NCBI GenBank assembly: GCA_018715395.1
Contig: DVLQ01000146.1
Coordinates: 1 to 33,023 of the forward strand
Direction: 5' to 3'
Source: Candidatus Coprocola pullicola
Lineage (GTDB): Bacteria > Bacillota > Clostridia > Lachnospirales > Anaerotignaceae
DNA length: 33,023 nucleotides
Shown here: piece after piece, positions 1 to 9,243 of the stretch
How positions within the stretch are numbered: position 1 is the stretch's first letter
Layout of the letters: each line of letters opens with the position of its first letter
Notes under the pieces: model-generated
The model's database searches: none
What the model was told of the DNA's origin: nothing
The model's input: the letters and a program-made list of their open reading frames with translations, nothing else
Position numbers and translations under genes: made by a program

Positions 1-861
1 GACAACAGCATATTATTTTCTGTAGTAGAAGCCATTTTATTAAAAGACGCCAAAAAATCTATGGATTTTATAGAGCAAATTATGATACAAGGAAGAGATA
101 TCAGCCAGTTTGTAACGGAATTGGTAATACATTTTAGAAATCTTCTTGTTTGCATTACCATTGAAGACGCTTTTTCGTTATTGGACGTTTCTTCCGAAGA
201 CTATGCAAAATTTCAAGCACAGTCCAAAACCCTTTCCAAAGAAGAATGTATGCGCTTTATACAAGTTTTTTCCACTTTGCAAAATGATTTAAAATATGCT
301 TCCAATGAAAGAATACTCTTAGAAGTCACATTATTAAAGCTATGCAGTATTGTAAAAGAAGAAAGTATAGAAGCCATTTCTGCCAAATTGATGGCATTAG
401 AAAGAAAAATGGCACAAGGCGTTTTTACGGCACCGTCTGCTGCTGTATCCCCTTCTAAAACAACGCCTTCTTCTTTGCCAAAAAAACGTCCTCCTGCGCT
501 TTCAGAAGATAAAAAACTGATAAAACAGCAGTGGCATACCATTTGTACCGAAATAGAAGACTCGGTGCTAAGAGGCAAGCTTTCTCAAGTTTCATTGGAA
601 TTTAAAGAGGAATCTGATGAAAACATTTATCTTGTTTGTGCATATGATGCATTGCAAATAATTATAGAAAAAAATATATCTGCCATAAAAGAAAAAATAG
701 AACAATATATTCACAAAAGTATTTCTTTAAAAGTAACCACAAAACAGCAATATGATAACTGGTATGTTTCCGTATATGGACAAAAAGACCAATTCTCACA
801 GGAAGATGCAGAATTTGCCAGTATTTTGGGCAGTTATTTTCCTGAGGCGGAAATTCAATAA
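1..861 (+). CDS. dnaX: DNA polymerase III subunit gamma/tau, C-terminal part (5' truncated by window)
   Basis: Frame is open from base 1 (DNSILFSVVEAILLKDAKKSMDFIEQIMIQGRDISQFVTELVIHFRNLLV...), typical DnaX domain III plus a variable C-terminus; ybaB lies downstream as in the usual dnaX-ybaB order. Confidence 0.85.
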   Translation, partial: DNSILFSVVEAILLKDAKKSMDFIEQIMIQGRDISQFVTELVIHFRNLLVCITIEDAFSLLDVSSEDYAKFQAQSKTLSKEECMRFIQVFSTLQNDLKYASNERILLEVTLLKLCSIVKEESIEAISAKLMALERKMAQGVFTAPSAAVSPSKTTPSSLPKKRPPALSEDKKLIKQQWHTICTEIEDSVLRGKLSQVSLEFKEESDENIYLVCAYDALQIIIEKNISAIKEKIEQYIHKSISLKVTTKQQYDNWYVSVYGQKDQFSQEDAEFASILGSYFPEAEIQ

Positions 862-917
862 TAAAATTAGTTGTGAAACACAACGCTTTCGTGTAAAATA
901 AAAAAAACTAACTTTTA

Positions 918-1438
918 GGTTCTGTTAACTTAATATGAAAATAAAAATACAAAAAAAGACTTTTCAAAATATAATCATAAAAAAACATACAAATAAAAGC
1001 GAATGCCTAAAAAAAATTTTTTAAAATCAAAACCAATGTTTTGCTTGTTGTTGAGAGTATGTAACGCCTGCAGCATAGGCAGTCGCTTGTCCAAACAAAT
1101 AACAACGGCTATGGATAAATGATAATAAAATAAAAAATGAGAAATGATAGCAGATTGAAAACAATGGAATCCTTTTTCCTTTTGTACCAAGCTTTAAAAG
1201 TTTGAGGGAAAGATTCTATCATATACGACGAATATATTTTTGATGTTTGTATTTATCTTTTCCATAATGCTAAAAGAATGACAAAAGCAATGGGGACAGG
1301 AAATAGCAAAATCTTTCAAAGTAATTTTTATGTTTATGCATAGTAACAGCTCCTTTCTGAGAGAAACAGTGTTTTAGTTCATTTTATTGCACTTTCAATC
1401 AGGAGCTGTTGTCTATATCATTTTAATCTAACAGAATC
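918..1438 (-). mobile_element. Internally deleted IS6-like element, copy A (~521 bp)
   Basis: Ends GGTTCTGTTAACTTAATATGA... / ...TCATTTTAATCTAACAGAATC form imperfect TIRs; flanks aactttta/aacttgta match 7/8; minus strand keeps transposase N- and C-terminal remnants (FQSAIISHFLFYYHLS...). Confidence 0.75.
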
Positions 1439-1465
1439 AACTTGTATAATAGGAGGAATTATATT

Positions 1466-1810
1466 ATGGCAAAAGGATTTGGCGGCATGGGCGGTATGAA
1501 CATGAACAGCCTTATGAAACAAGCGCAAAAAATGCAAAAACAAATGGTAGAAATGCAAGAAGCTTTAAATGAAAAAACACTTGAAATGACAAGCGGCGGC
1601 GGCGCTGTAAAAATTGTAATCTCCGGCAAAAAAGAAATTCAATCCATTAAAATCGACCCAGAAGTGGTAGACCCAGATGATGTGGAAATGCTGGAAGATT
1701 TGATATTATCCGCTGTCAATGAAGCCATTCGTCAAGCAGAGGAAATGTGCAATGCTGAAATGAGTAAAGTAACAGGTGGTCTTGGCGGTTTAGGAAACGG
1801 TTTGTTTTAA
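1466..1810 (+). CDS. YbaB/EbfC family nucleoid-associated protein
   Basis: [34 protein letters not shown]...[47 protein letters not shown] aggagg upstream of ATG 1466 (the ORF-track start at 1442 is too early). Confidence 0.95.
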   Translation: MAKGFGGMGGMNMNSLMKQAQKMQKQMVEMQEALNEKTLEMTSGGGAVKIVISGKKEIQSIKIDPEVVDPDDVEMLEDLILSAVNEAIRQAEEMCNAEMSKVTGGLGGLGNGLF

Positions 1811-1855
1811 ATTTTCTTTTTTCAGACTGTCAAAAAAGTTCTTTTTATTAGCGGA

Positions 1856-1985
1856 AGGGTTCGGGGAACGCCTCGTTTCCCCGAATGCAATCCCCAAGCG
1901 GAATGTATTTCTTCCGAGGAAAAGCCCATATTTCAAGGCTTTGCCGCTTATACCAAGAAATAGGGCTTTATGCATTCATAAAACT
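1856..1985. repeat. Divergent partial copy of intergenic repeat family 2
   Basis: atgcaatccccaagcggaatgtatttcttccgaggaaaagcccatatttcaaggctttgccgcttatac aligns with the core of the copy at 10219-10420; begins with hairpin TTCGGGGAA...TTCCCCGAA (1860-1885). Confidence 0.5.
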
Positions 1986-2579
1986 TGAAAAATTGCCAAT
2001 GCACTCTTTTACACGCTGAGAAATCTCTTTTTGATTGCTTTTTATTACTTTGTTAAGCCATGTCCATTTATATGCTTTTTTGATATACTGATAAATATTT
2101 TATGGCAAAAATTACAGAAAGCTTTAAAACAATTTCTTTTACAAACAAATGTAAATATTTTATTTGTCAATCCTTCCAAAATTAATTTCACTTCCTTTTA
2201 TTTTGATACTGTTTTTCATTTATATGGCTTACGATTTATTTTACAAATTTCATACAGCAGTCATATATTATAAAAAATTTCTTTATTGAAACTATTTTAT
2301 ACTAACTTTTAACCATAACAGCAGTACCAAAACACATCATCAAAATACTTACAAAACTCTTTTAAAACTATCATATGAGTCTTTCTACTAAAACATATTT
2401 TCTAAACAACAATATCTACAAAATCCATATTCTATTAAAATACTCTCTATTGGTATTATCCAACCATATTTTTTGCAAGTATTCTTTTGTAATATCCATC
2501 TTATGATATATGAAAATATTTTTAACATAATTATAACCAAAATCACATATACTCATTACATACTGCTGTTATATTGTTA

Positions 2580-2608
2580 TTGGCAGAAAAAACTTTTCTG
2601 CATATTAT
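2580..2608 (+). promoter_or_regulatory. Putative sigma-A promoter with dyad in the spacer
   Basis: TTGGCA (2580-2585) - 17 bp - TATTAT (2603-2608); perfect dyad GCAGAAAA-aac-TTTTCTGC at 2583-2601. Confidence 0.5.
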
Positions 2609-2629
2609 ATCAAAAAGGAGGTCGTATTA

Positions 2630-2683
2630 ATGGAAAAAACACCACAATATATTATTGATGAATGTTTACAGTTAATTGATTAA
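2630..2683 (+). CDS. Putative 17-aa small ORF MEKTPQYIIDECLQLID
   Basis: Strong RBS aaaggagg ~9 nt upstream of ATG 2630, promoter-like sequence above, stop TAA, then immediate terminator hairpin. Confidence 0.45.
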   Translation: MEKTPQYIIDECLQLID

Positions 2684-2687
2684 GACG

Positions 2688-2714
2688 AAGGCTAAAAACA
2701 GCCTTTGTTTTTTT
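2688..2714 (+). terminator. Rho-independent terminator
   Basis: AAGGCT aaaaac AGCCTT followed by TTGTTTTTTTA. Confidence 0.65.
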
Positions 2715-3540
2715 ATGCCTTCTTTTTTCTTTTTCCATTCTTCTTTTCTTTTGCGGAAATTGTCTTTTGCTGTTTTTCTTCAAAAACACCTGCTCTATCT
2801 AATACCATAAAAATTCTAACCATATCTAATGTCAAATCCAAATTTCCTTTTTCATCTCCCTGCAACCAACCATTATCTATCAGCATATGAATCACTTCTT
2901 TGCCATAGGGCAACTGCTGTACAGTTTCATATCTTTTGGGGCAGCAATCTGTTTGCTGTGTTGCTTCTGCTGTATAAATTATGCCATAGTAATCACAAAT
3001 TCCTTTGCAAATGCCCTCTGCACAGTCTTTTCTATATTTTTGTGAACGCAATAATGTAGCTTCTTCTAAATTTGTCAAAAATCCGCATTCCACCAGTACA
3101 GCCATCATTTTTGTATATCGAAGTACATATAAATCACTGCTTCTTTTTACTCCTCTGTCTTTTCTTTTTGTCATAGCAACTACTTCTTTTTCAATCTCTT
3201 CTGCCAAGTGTAATGTATTTGCGTCACTTTTGTCATAAATCCAGCTTTCAATGCCGTTTGCGCTATTCCAGCCATTGCCATAGGCGTTTGCGTGTATGCT
3301 GATATAGGCGTCTGCTTTTGCGTCATTTGCCCTTTGTACTCTTGTTTGTAAAGAGGTATCATTTTTTTCCGGAGCTACCAAAATGGTTGCAAATCCATTT
3401 CTTTTTAATGCCTCTGATAAATACCAGGCTGTTGCTTCATTAAATTCATTTTCCTTCATAATTGTACCATCCTCAAAAGCCGGCGTTCTTTTTCCTGCCG
3501 TATCCATGCCGTGTCCTGCATCAATGGCTATTAATGTCAT
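2713..3540 (-). CDS. N-acetylmuramoyl-L-alanine amidase (Amidase_3 type)
   Basis: MTLIAIDAGHGMDTAGKRTPAF... IDAGHG motif, SIHANA motif, VLVECGFLTN motif; RBS aagagg ahead of ATG 3540 (alternative GTG at 3549). Confidence 0.9.
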   Translation of the reverse strand: MTLIAIDAGHGMDTAGKRTPAFEDGTIMKENEFNEATAWYLSEALKRNGFATILVAPEKNDTSLQTRVQRANDAKADAYISIHANAYGNGWNSANGIESWIYDKSDANTLHLAEEIEKEVVAMTKRKDRGVKRSSDLYVLRYTKMMAVLVECGFLTNLEEATLLRSQKYRKDCAEGICKGICDYYGIIYTAEATQQTDCCPKRYETVQQLPYGKEVIHMLIDNGWLQGDEKGNLDLTLDMVRIFMVLDRAGVFEEKQQKTISAKEKKNGKRKKKA

Positions 3541-3693
3541 ATTTTTCACCTCTTTTCTTTTGACCTCCTCTTTGTTGTATCATATGCCAGTCCATTTTTT
3601 TTGTTCCTTTTTTATTACTTCCATTCATTTCATAAGGAAAACTACTTTTTGCTATAGTATACTTATAGTATCGTTTCAGGGGAGGATTATTTC

Positions 3694-4101
3694 ATGAAAA
3701 CATATAAAGACCAGTATGAAGCACAAATTGAACCGCAATTACAACAAATCGATATTTTTTTAAAAACAAAAAAACCGCCTTATTCTATTGAAAATACCGC
3801 CAAACTCCTTCATATTTCTCCACAGGAAATCAAAAAAATTATGACAGAAGAAAATATATCCAAAATAGATAAAAATACTTTTTTTATCATTATGAAAAAA
3901 GGCTCCAGCCCCATATGCCGCCTTTTTTGCAGAGAACTGTTTTGTGGTACGCCAAAGTATTACACTGTAGAAGCCATCTCTTACATATACAATATTGACG
4001 TTACAGTTGTGCTAAAAGCCTCTCAAAAAATGGGAATCAATCAATTTAGCAAGGATAATATCAAATCTTTATTTTGTTTAATTCCTCCTCAAACAACATA
4101 A
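3694..4101 (+). CDS. Hypothetical protein with helix-turn-helix-like segments
   Basis: 135-aa ORF, upstream aggggaggat RBS; segment YSIENTAKLLHISPQEIKKIMTEENISKID resembles an excisionase/HTH-type module. Confidence 0.65.
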   Translation: MKTYKDQYEAQIEPQLQQIDIFLKTKKPPYSIENTAKLLHISPQEIKKIMTEENISKIDKNTFFIIMKKGSSPICRLFCRELFCGTPKYYTVEAISYIYNIDVTVVLKASQKMGINQFSKDNIKSLFCLIPPQTT

Positions 4102-4130
4102 AAAGGACCTCTTTCATAAAGAGGTTCTCA

Positions 4131-4428
4131 AAGTGCAAACAAACTGTATTTTACAAATATAATATCTCCAAGGGGTTAGCAAACAAAGGCTTTCTCAAAT
4201 GCCATACCACCCAAAGGCTTAACAAAACAAGTCTTTCCCAAAGGCAATATCACCCAAAGGCTTAGCAAAAGAAGCCTCCCCCAAATACCATAACCAAAAT
4301 TTACTTCCAACAAGCAAAACAGCCCATTTCAAGCCATTTATGCCCAACCAACTGTTTATACTTCTATCGACTCGACAGCAACGACTTCAATGAAATGCGT
4401 CTTTGACCAAGGGTTGTCTACTTTGTCG
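4131..4428. repeat. Intergenic repeat family 2, copy 1 (with internal short repeats)
   Basis: aagtgcaaacaaactgtattttacaaatataatatctcca ... ttacttccaacaagcaaaacagcccatttcaagcc...gggttgtctactttgtcg; internal degenerate repeats of CCAAAGGCTTAGCAAAA. Confidence 0.75.
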
Positions 4429-4461
4429 CCAGTTTCGCCTTTTTTTATAAAGATATTTTTA

Positions 4462-4674
4462 GAGTGCAAACAAACTGTATTTTACAAATATAATATCTCC
4501 AGTTTAGCAAAACAAGCCTTTCCAAATGCCATACTCAGCCAAAATTTACTTCCAACAAGCAAAACAGCCCATTTCAAGCCATTTATGCCCAACCAACTGT
4601 TTATACTTCTATCGACTCGACAGCAACGGCTTCAATGAAATGCGTCTTTGACCAAGGGTTGTCTACTTTGTCGA
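4462..4674. repeat. Intergenic repeat family 2, copy 2
   Basis: Same sequence as 4131-4428; ~130 bp of the 3' half (from 4541) nearly identical to 4296-4427. Confidence 0.8.
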
Positions 4675-4682
4675 CAACTTCA

Positions 4683-4714
4683 AAGAACCTCTTTCTTAAA
4701 GAGGTTCTTTTTAT
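4683..4714 (+). terminator. Intrinsic terminator hairpin
   Basis: AAGAACCTCTTT ctt AAAGAGGTTCTT followed by TTTTAT; 12-bp perfect stem. Confidence 0.75.
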
Positions 4715-4715
4715 A

Positions 4716-5267
4716 TTACATAGAATATACCAATGCTTTTTTTACTTCTTCCGCCTTTTTTTCCCCTGCAAAAACTTCAGCTATTTTCAATCCAAATGCC
4801 ATAGCTGTTCCAGGCGCTCTGGATGTAATTACGTTGCCATCTTGGCATACCATTTCCGTACTACATACAGCGCCCTTTAAATGCTGTTGCATACCCGGAT
4901 AAATAGTCGCTTTTTTCTTTTCCAGAAAACCCAGCTCTCCAAATACCATAGGAGCAGCACAAATGGCTGCTATAATTTTTCCTTGTTCATAAAAAGATTT
5001 TAATGCTTTTGTTAAGCCTTCATGGCTTTGCAGATTCGTTGTACCAGGCATACCTCCAGGCAATATCAATCCATCTGCTTGCATACATATCTTTTCATCA
5101 AAAAGCATATCTGCCATCAAAGCAACGCCATGGGCTCCCACCACTTCTTTTTTTCCTGTAACAGAAACGGTTTTACAATCTATTTCCGCTCTGCGAGCAA
5201 TGTCTATGATTGTGATGGCTTCTATTTCTTCAAACCCTTCCGCCAAAAATACCAAAATCTTTTTCAT
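4716..5267 (-). CDS. DJ-1/PfpI family protein
   Basis: MKKILVFLAEGFEEIEAITIIDIARRAEID... DGLILPGGMPGTTNLQ... IIAAICAAPMVFGELG (nucleophile-elbow Cys). Confidence 0.93.
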   Translation of the reverse strand: MKKILVFLAEGFEEIEAITIIDIARRAEIDCKTVSVTGKKEVVGAHGVALMADMLFDEKICMQADGLILPGGMPGTTNLQSHEGLTKALKSFYEQGKIIAAICAAPMVFGELGFLEKKKATIYPGMQQHLKGAVCSTEMVCQDGNVITSRAPGTAMAFGLKIAEVFAGEKKAEEVKKALVYSM

Positions 5268-5383
5268 ATATAATCCACCCTTCTTCTATCATGACAAAAT
5301 GTCCGGAAATTTTTTTCATTATAGCATAGTTGTCTTTCTCTTTGCAACAAAATGCTATCAATGCTATACTAAATCAAAAAAAT

Positions 5384-5638
5384 GGTTCTGCTAATTTAAT
5401 ATGAAAATAAGAGCAGAGAAATTTATCAAAAATATATTTTTGATACCCATAATTATCTTTTCCATAATGATAAAGGAATAAGAAAAACAATGAGGATAAA
5501 AAATAGAAAAATCTTTAAAAGTAATTTTTATATTTATACATAGTAAGAGCTCCTTTCCAGAAGAAAATGTTTTTGTTTTCATTTTATTGTACTTTCAATA
5601 AAAAGCTGTTGTCTATGTCATTTTAACATAGCAGAACC
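5384..5638 (-). mobile_element. MITE-like derivative of the IS6-like element, copy B (~255 bp)
   Basis: Ends GGTTCTGCTA...TAGCAGAACC (10-bp perfect outer TIR); flanks aaaaaaat/caaaaaat 7/8. Confidence 0.75.
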
Positions 5639-5666
5639 CAAAAAATAATATCTAGGAGGCACTTTT

Positions 5667-6125
5667 ATGGAAATTGAACGTAAATTTTTAACAAAAAAAA
5701 TACCCTTTTCTTTAGAGCAATATCCTTGTTCTACCATTTCACAGTCCTATATTTCTCTTTCTCCTACCATACGAATCCGTCAAAGCAATACAGAGTATTT
5801 TTTGACAGTAAAAGGAAAAGGAAACATGACAAGAGAAGAATTTGAACTTCCCATTACAAAAAAACAATATATTGCACTGGAAAAAAAGTGCGAAACTCCC
5901 CCTGTATTAAAAAAACGATATTATGTTCCTTTATCTGAAACTCTGACTGCAGAAGTAGACATTTATGAAGGCAATCTTTCAGGCTTAATCACCATAGAAG
6001 TAGAATTTGCTACCGAAAAAATGGCAAAACAATTTTTGCCTCCAAAATGGTTTGGAGAAGAAGTGACGTCTGATAACCGCTATAAAAATACAAATTTATC
6101 CCTTTATGGCATTCCTAAAACATAA
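5667..6125 (+). CDS. CYTH domain-containing protein
   Basis: MEIERKFLTKKIPF (EIERKF signature), IRIRQSNTEYFLTVKGKG..., EVDIYEGNLSGLITIEVEF; RBS aggagg at ~5654. Confidence 0.93.
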   Translation: MEIERKFLTKKIPFSLEQYPCSTISQSYISLSPTIRIRQSNTEYFLTVKGKGNMTREEFELPITKKQYIALEKKCETPPVLKKRYYVPLSETLTAEVDIYEGNLSGLITIEVEFATEKMAKQFLPPKWFGEEVTSDNRYKNTNLSLYGIPKT

Positions 6126-6305
6126 AACACAAACTTCTTTTTTCAAAAATATCTTTTTTTCTATCAAAAAAATTTCCCGAAAATATGACGCAATACAACA
6201 GCTTTTTTTGTTTTCTTACAATGTTACATCTCGAAAAAGAATATATTTTTGCAATATTTGTTATAAAAGTACTACTTTCGTAAAAATTTGCGTCCGTTGA
6301 AAATA

Positions 6306-6334
6306 TTGCAATTAAAAATATTATGTACTATAAT
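6306..6334 (+). promoter_or_regulatory. Putative promoter upstream of spo0A
   Basis: TTGCAA (6306-6311) - 17 bp - TATAAT (6329-6334). Confidence 0.5.
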
Positions 6335-6427
6335 CTACTGACAGGTAAATATTTCCACTTTTATAGTATATTTTATAATTATTTATACTTGGAAAAAGCC
6401 TAAAATCAAATCACTGGAGGGATAACA

Positions 6428-7237
6428 TTGAGTCAAACCAAAATAAAAGTGCTGCTTGCAGACGACAATAAAGAGTTCTGCGATGTGGTGGTCAGCTATC
6501 TGAATAAACAGGAGGACATCACAGTTGTAGCCGTTGCTTACGATGGAGTGGAGGCCTGCAACAAAATACAAGAGCATCGCCCTGATATTGCCATTATAGA
6601 TGGCATTATGCCTCGTCTAGACGGACTCGGTGTTTTAGAACGTCTACACAAAAACAAAGAAGGCTTTCATCCTGTCTGCATTATGCTTTCCGCCATCAGC
6701 CAGGAAAAGGTCATACAAAAAGCAATGGACTTAGGCGCCGCTTATTATATCGTAAAACCTTTTGATATGGAATCTTTAGCTAGCCGTATTCATCAGCTTA
6801 TTTATGAAAAATCCACGCCAAAAACATTCGTTTCGCAAGGCTTTGCAGTACAATCTAATTCAATGGCTTCCCCTTCCCCTGCCTACGATTTGGAAACAAA
6901 AGTAACCAATATACTGCACGAAATCGGTGTGCCTGCTAATATCAGAGGATACCATTATATGAGAGAGGCTATCATTATGTCAGTCAATGATATGGACGTA
7001 CTAAACTATATTACAAAAGAACTGTATCCATCTATTGCAAAAAAATGCAACACGACGCCTTCTCGTGTAGAAAGAGCCATTCGTCATGCCATTGAAGTAG
7101 CTTGGAATCGTGGAAAAGTTGACGCTATTGACGCTTTATTTGGATACACAGTAAATAACCATAAAGGAAAACCAACAAACTCTGAATTTATCGCTCTAAT
7201 TGCCGATAGATTGCGTTTGGAGCAAAAAGCCAGCTGA
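6428..7237 (+). CDS. spo0A: Sporulation transcription factor Spo0A
   Basis: N-terminal receiver ([35 protein letters not shown]) and C-terminal Spo0A DNA-binding region ([56 protein letters not shown]); TTG start with ggaggg RBS. Confidence 0.98.
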   Translation: MSQTKIKVLLADDNKEFCDVVVSYLNKQEDITVVAVAYDGVEACNKIQEHRPDIAIIDGIMPRLDGLGVLERLHKNKEGFHPVCIMLSAISQEKVIQKAMDLGAAYYIVKPFDMESLASRIHQLIYEKSTPKTFVSQGFAVQSNSMASPSPAYDLETKVTNILHEIGVPANIRGYHYMREAIIMSVNDMDVLNYITKELYPSIAKKCNTTPSRVERAIRHAIEVAWNRGKVDAIDALFGYTVNNHKGKPTNSEFIALIADRLRLEQKAS

Positions 7238-7262
7238 TTTTCAAAACACCGCCCCCATAATT

Positions 7263-7318
7263 CCTTATTGTTTTTAGAAACAGTTTTTTTCTGCCATAAA
7301 ACAATAAGGTTTTTTATT
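7263..7318 (+). terminator. spo0A terminator
   Basis: CCTTATTGTTTT ... AAAACAATAAGG followed by TTTTTTATTTTAT. Confidence 0.75.
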
Positions 7319-7843
7319 TTATAAAAATATCTGCTTTTTTTTGGCGTTAGAATACTGTTTTTTTCCATTTCTTTTACAAAACCATATTTTGCGTCACAAT
7401 ATTTTTCAATATCATTGAACTATTATCTGCTTTAGATTTGCCATACTCAAATACTATTTTTTGTGACTTTTTCAATACCGTTCCATTGCCCAATGACGTA
7501 TTATATCCTTTTGATTTTCTTTTTATATGATGTGTACAATGTTTTTTGCTCTTTCTAAAATAGCGTCTGTTGTTAATTACAAATTCTGTCATACATTTCC
7601 GGACTTTTAGAAAGAAGTATTATATTGTTCTATTAAAGAAATCTCTCTTATCACAGACATCATATCAATGATAAACTTTACCTTAAATCCTTTTACATCC
7701 GTATTGGCAATATAATAGACTCGCCAGTATATTTTTGATTCGTTCTGATTCTTTTTTATACCATATTTTTCCATTGCAAGAAGATACAACAATTTCTGCT
7801 TTTATAATACTCTCTCTTTTCAAAATTTTATTTCATACATTCA

Positions 7844-7873
7844 TTGACAAAAAATCATTTTTAGTGATATACT
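7844..7873 (+). promoter_or_regulatory. Putative sigma-A promoter for the methyltransferase gene
   Basis: TTGACA (7844-7849) - 18 bp - TATACT (7868-7873), followed by RBS aaggagg. Confidence 0.55.
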
Positions 7874-7913
7874 TTTTCAAAGATTATTATACTATGCTAA
7901 GGAGGTTTTTTAT

Positions 7914-9127
7914 TTGACAAAAAAAGAATTGGAACAATTACAAAAATATGTTGAAAAACTTGAAAAACAAGCGGTTTTTCAAAATATAGGCGAACACATA
8001 TTCTCGGAGGGGGCACCTTCCACGACTCTTTTGAATCTATACTGCAAACCATAACAGAATTAAACACCCTTTTTCAACAATATGACAACATTTCTTTCAC
8101 CCCTCCTGAAAAAAACAAAAATTTTCTTATTTCTCTCAGACAATGGATTGCACTTGCAAAATTTCGTTTAAAACAATTAGAAACCCAATCGGATGAAATC
8201 ATCATACATAATGCCATTGACAAACGATTTTACCAGCTTATGCAGCATATCCAAAAAGTACAAAAAATAGGATTGCTTCGACATATGCGTGCGGCATTTC
8301 ACAGCCTTCCTCCCCAAATGCAAAATAATATCATACAATATATGATACAATACCCTTATTGGGGTTGTCTCAATCCCTCTAAAAATGACTATACACTTTT
8401 TGAAAACAGAGCAGAAACTCTTTGGCAGCATCAACAAGATTTTCAATGGATTTATCAGCATTTAGCAGACTACCGCTCCAAAAAAGTATTATTAGGTATT
8501 TTATTAAATTGGACAGAATTGGATACAAAGCTATTGGCGCAAACAAAAGAAATCAATTTTGGAGATTATTTTGATTTAGATATATTTGACTGTAACGCCA
8601 ATGAAGTATTTGTTGACTTAGGCGCTTTTGTAGGCGACAGCGCATTAGAATTTATAGAAAGCTACAAAAAATACAAAAAAATATATTGCTATGAAATCAC
8701 GCCTCAGATTTATGCTCGATTACAAAATAATATGAAAGGTCTGCCTAATATCATACTTCGTCAAAAAGGAGCCGGGGAAAAAGAAGATAAATTTTATATC
8801 CAATTTAACTCTTCCTCCATTTCCGCCAATACATTGTCAAAACAAGGAGAGGTTGGCGTTGACATTGTTCCTATTGATGATGATATTACAGAAGCGATTT
8901 CTTTTATCAAAATGGATATTGAAGGTGCAGAGCAATCGGCTTTAAAAGGCTGTAAAAACCACATACAAAAATATCACCCCAAGCTGGCTCTTTGTACTTA
9001 TCACAATAATGAAGATATTTGGAAAATTCCTCGTATGGTACATGAAATAGACCCCAGTTATCGTTTTTATATGCGGCATAATGGAGGAAATCTGGTACCT
9101 ACAGAATATGTATTATTTTGTGTATAA
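7914..9127 (+). pseudogene. FkbM-type SAM-dependent methyltransferase, interrupted by a frameshift near 8009-8014
   Basis: TTG start 7914 with aaggagg RBS reads MTKKELEQLQKYVEKLEKQAVFQNIGEHIFSEG, then the frame shifts to G-TFHDSFESILQTITELNTLFQQYDN... continuous with the 8240-9127 ORF (EVFVDLGAFVGDSALEFI, FIKMDIEGAEQSALKG). Confidence 0.75.
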
Positions 9128-9160
9128 TATCAAAAACCATATTTTGATGTTAAAACTACT

Positions 9161-9189
9161 TTGACAGCGCTTCAAAAATAGTATATAAT
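9161..9189 (+). promoter_or_regulatory. Consensus sigma-A promoter for the GntR gene
   Basis: TTGACA (9161-9166) - 17 bp - TATAAT (9184-9189). Confidence 0.75.
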
Positions 9190-9243
9190 CCAAAACTATA
9201 ACCATTGTATTTGATTGATAAAGTTTTAAGGAGAGAATTCTCA

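Noticed and set aside
4390-4902. Short ORFs such as MKCVFDQGLSTLSPVSPFF... in the repeat region
   Set aside because: They arise from the repeated intergenic sequence, recur with the repeat, and have no SD.
8001-8020. Programmed -1 ribosomal frameshift in the methyltransferase gene
   Set aside because: The site (GAG GGG GCA in frame) does not fit the X_XXY_YYZ slippery pattern; an indel in the G run is simpler.
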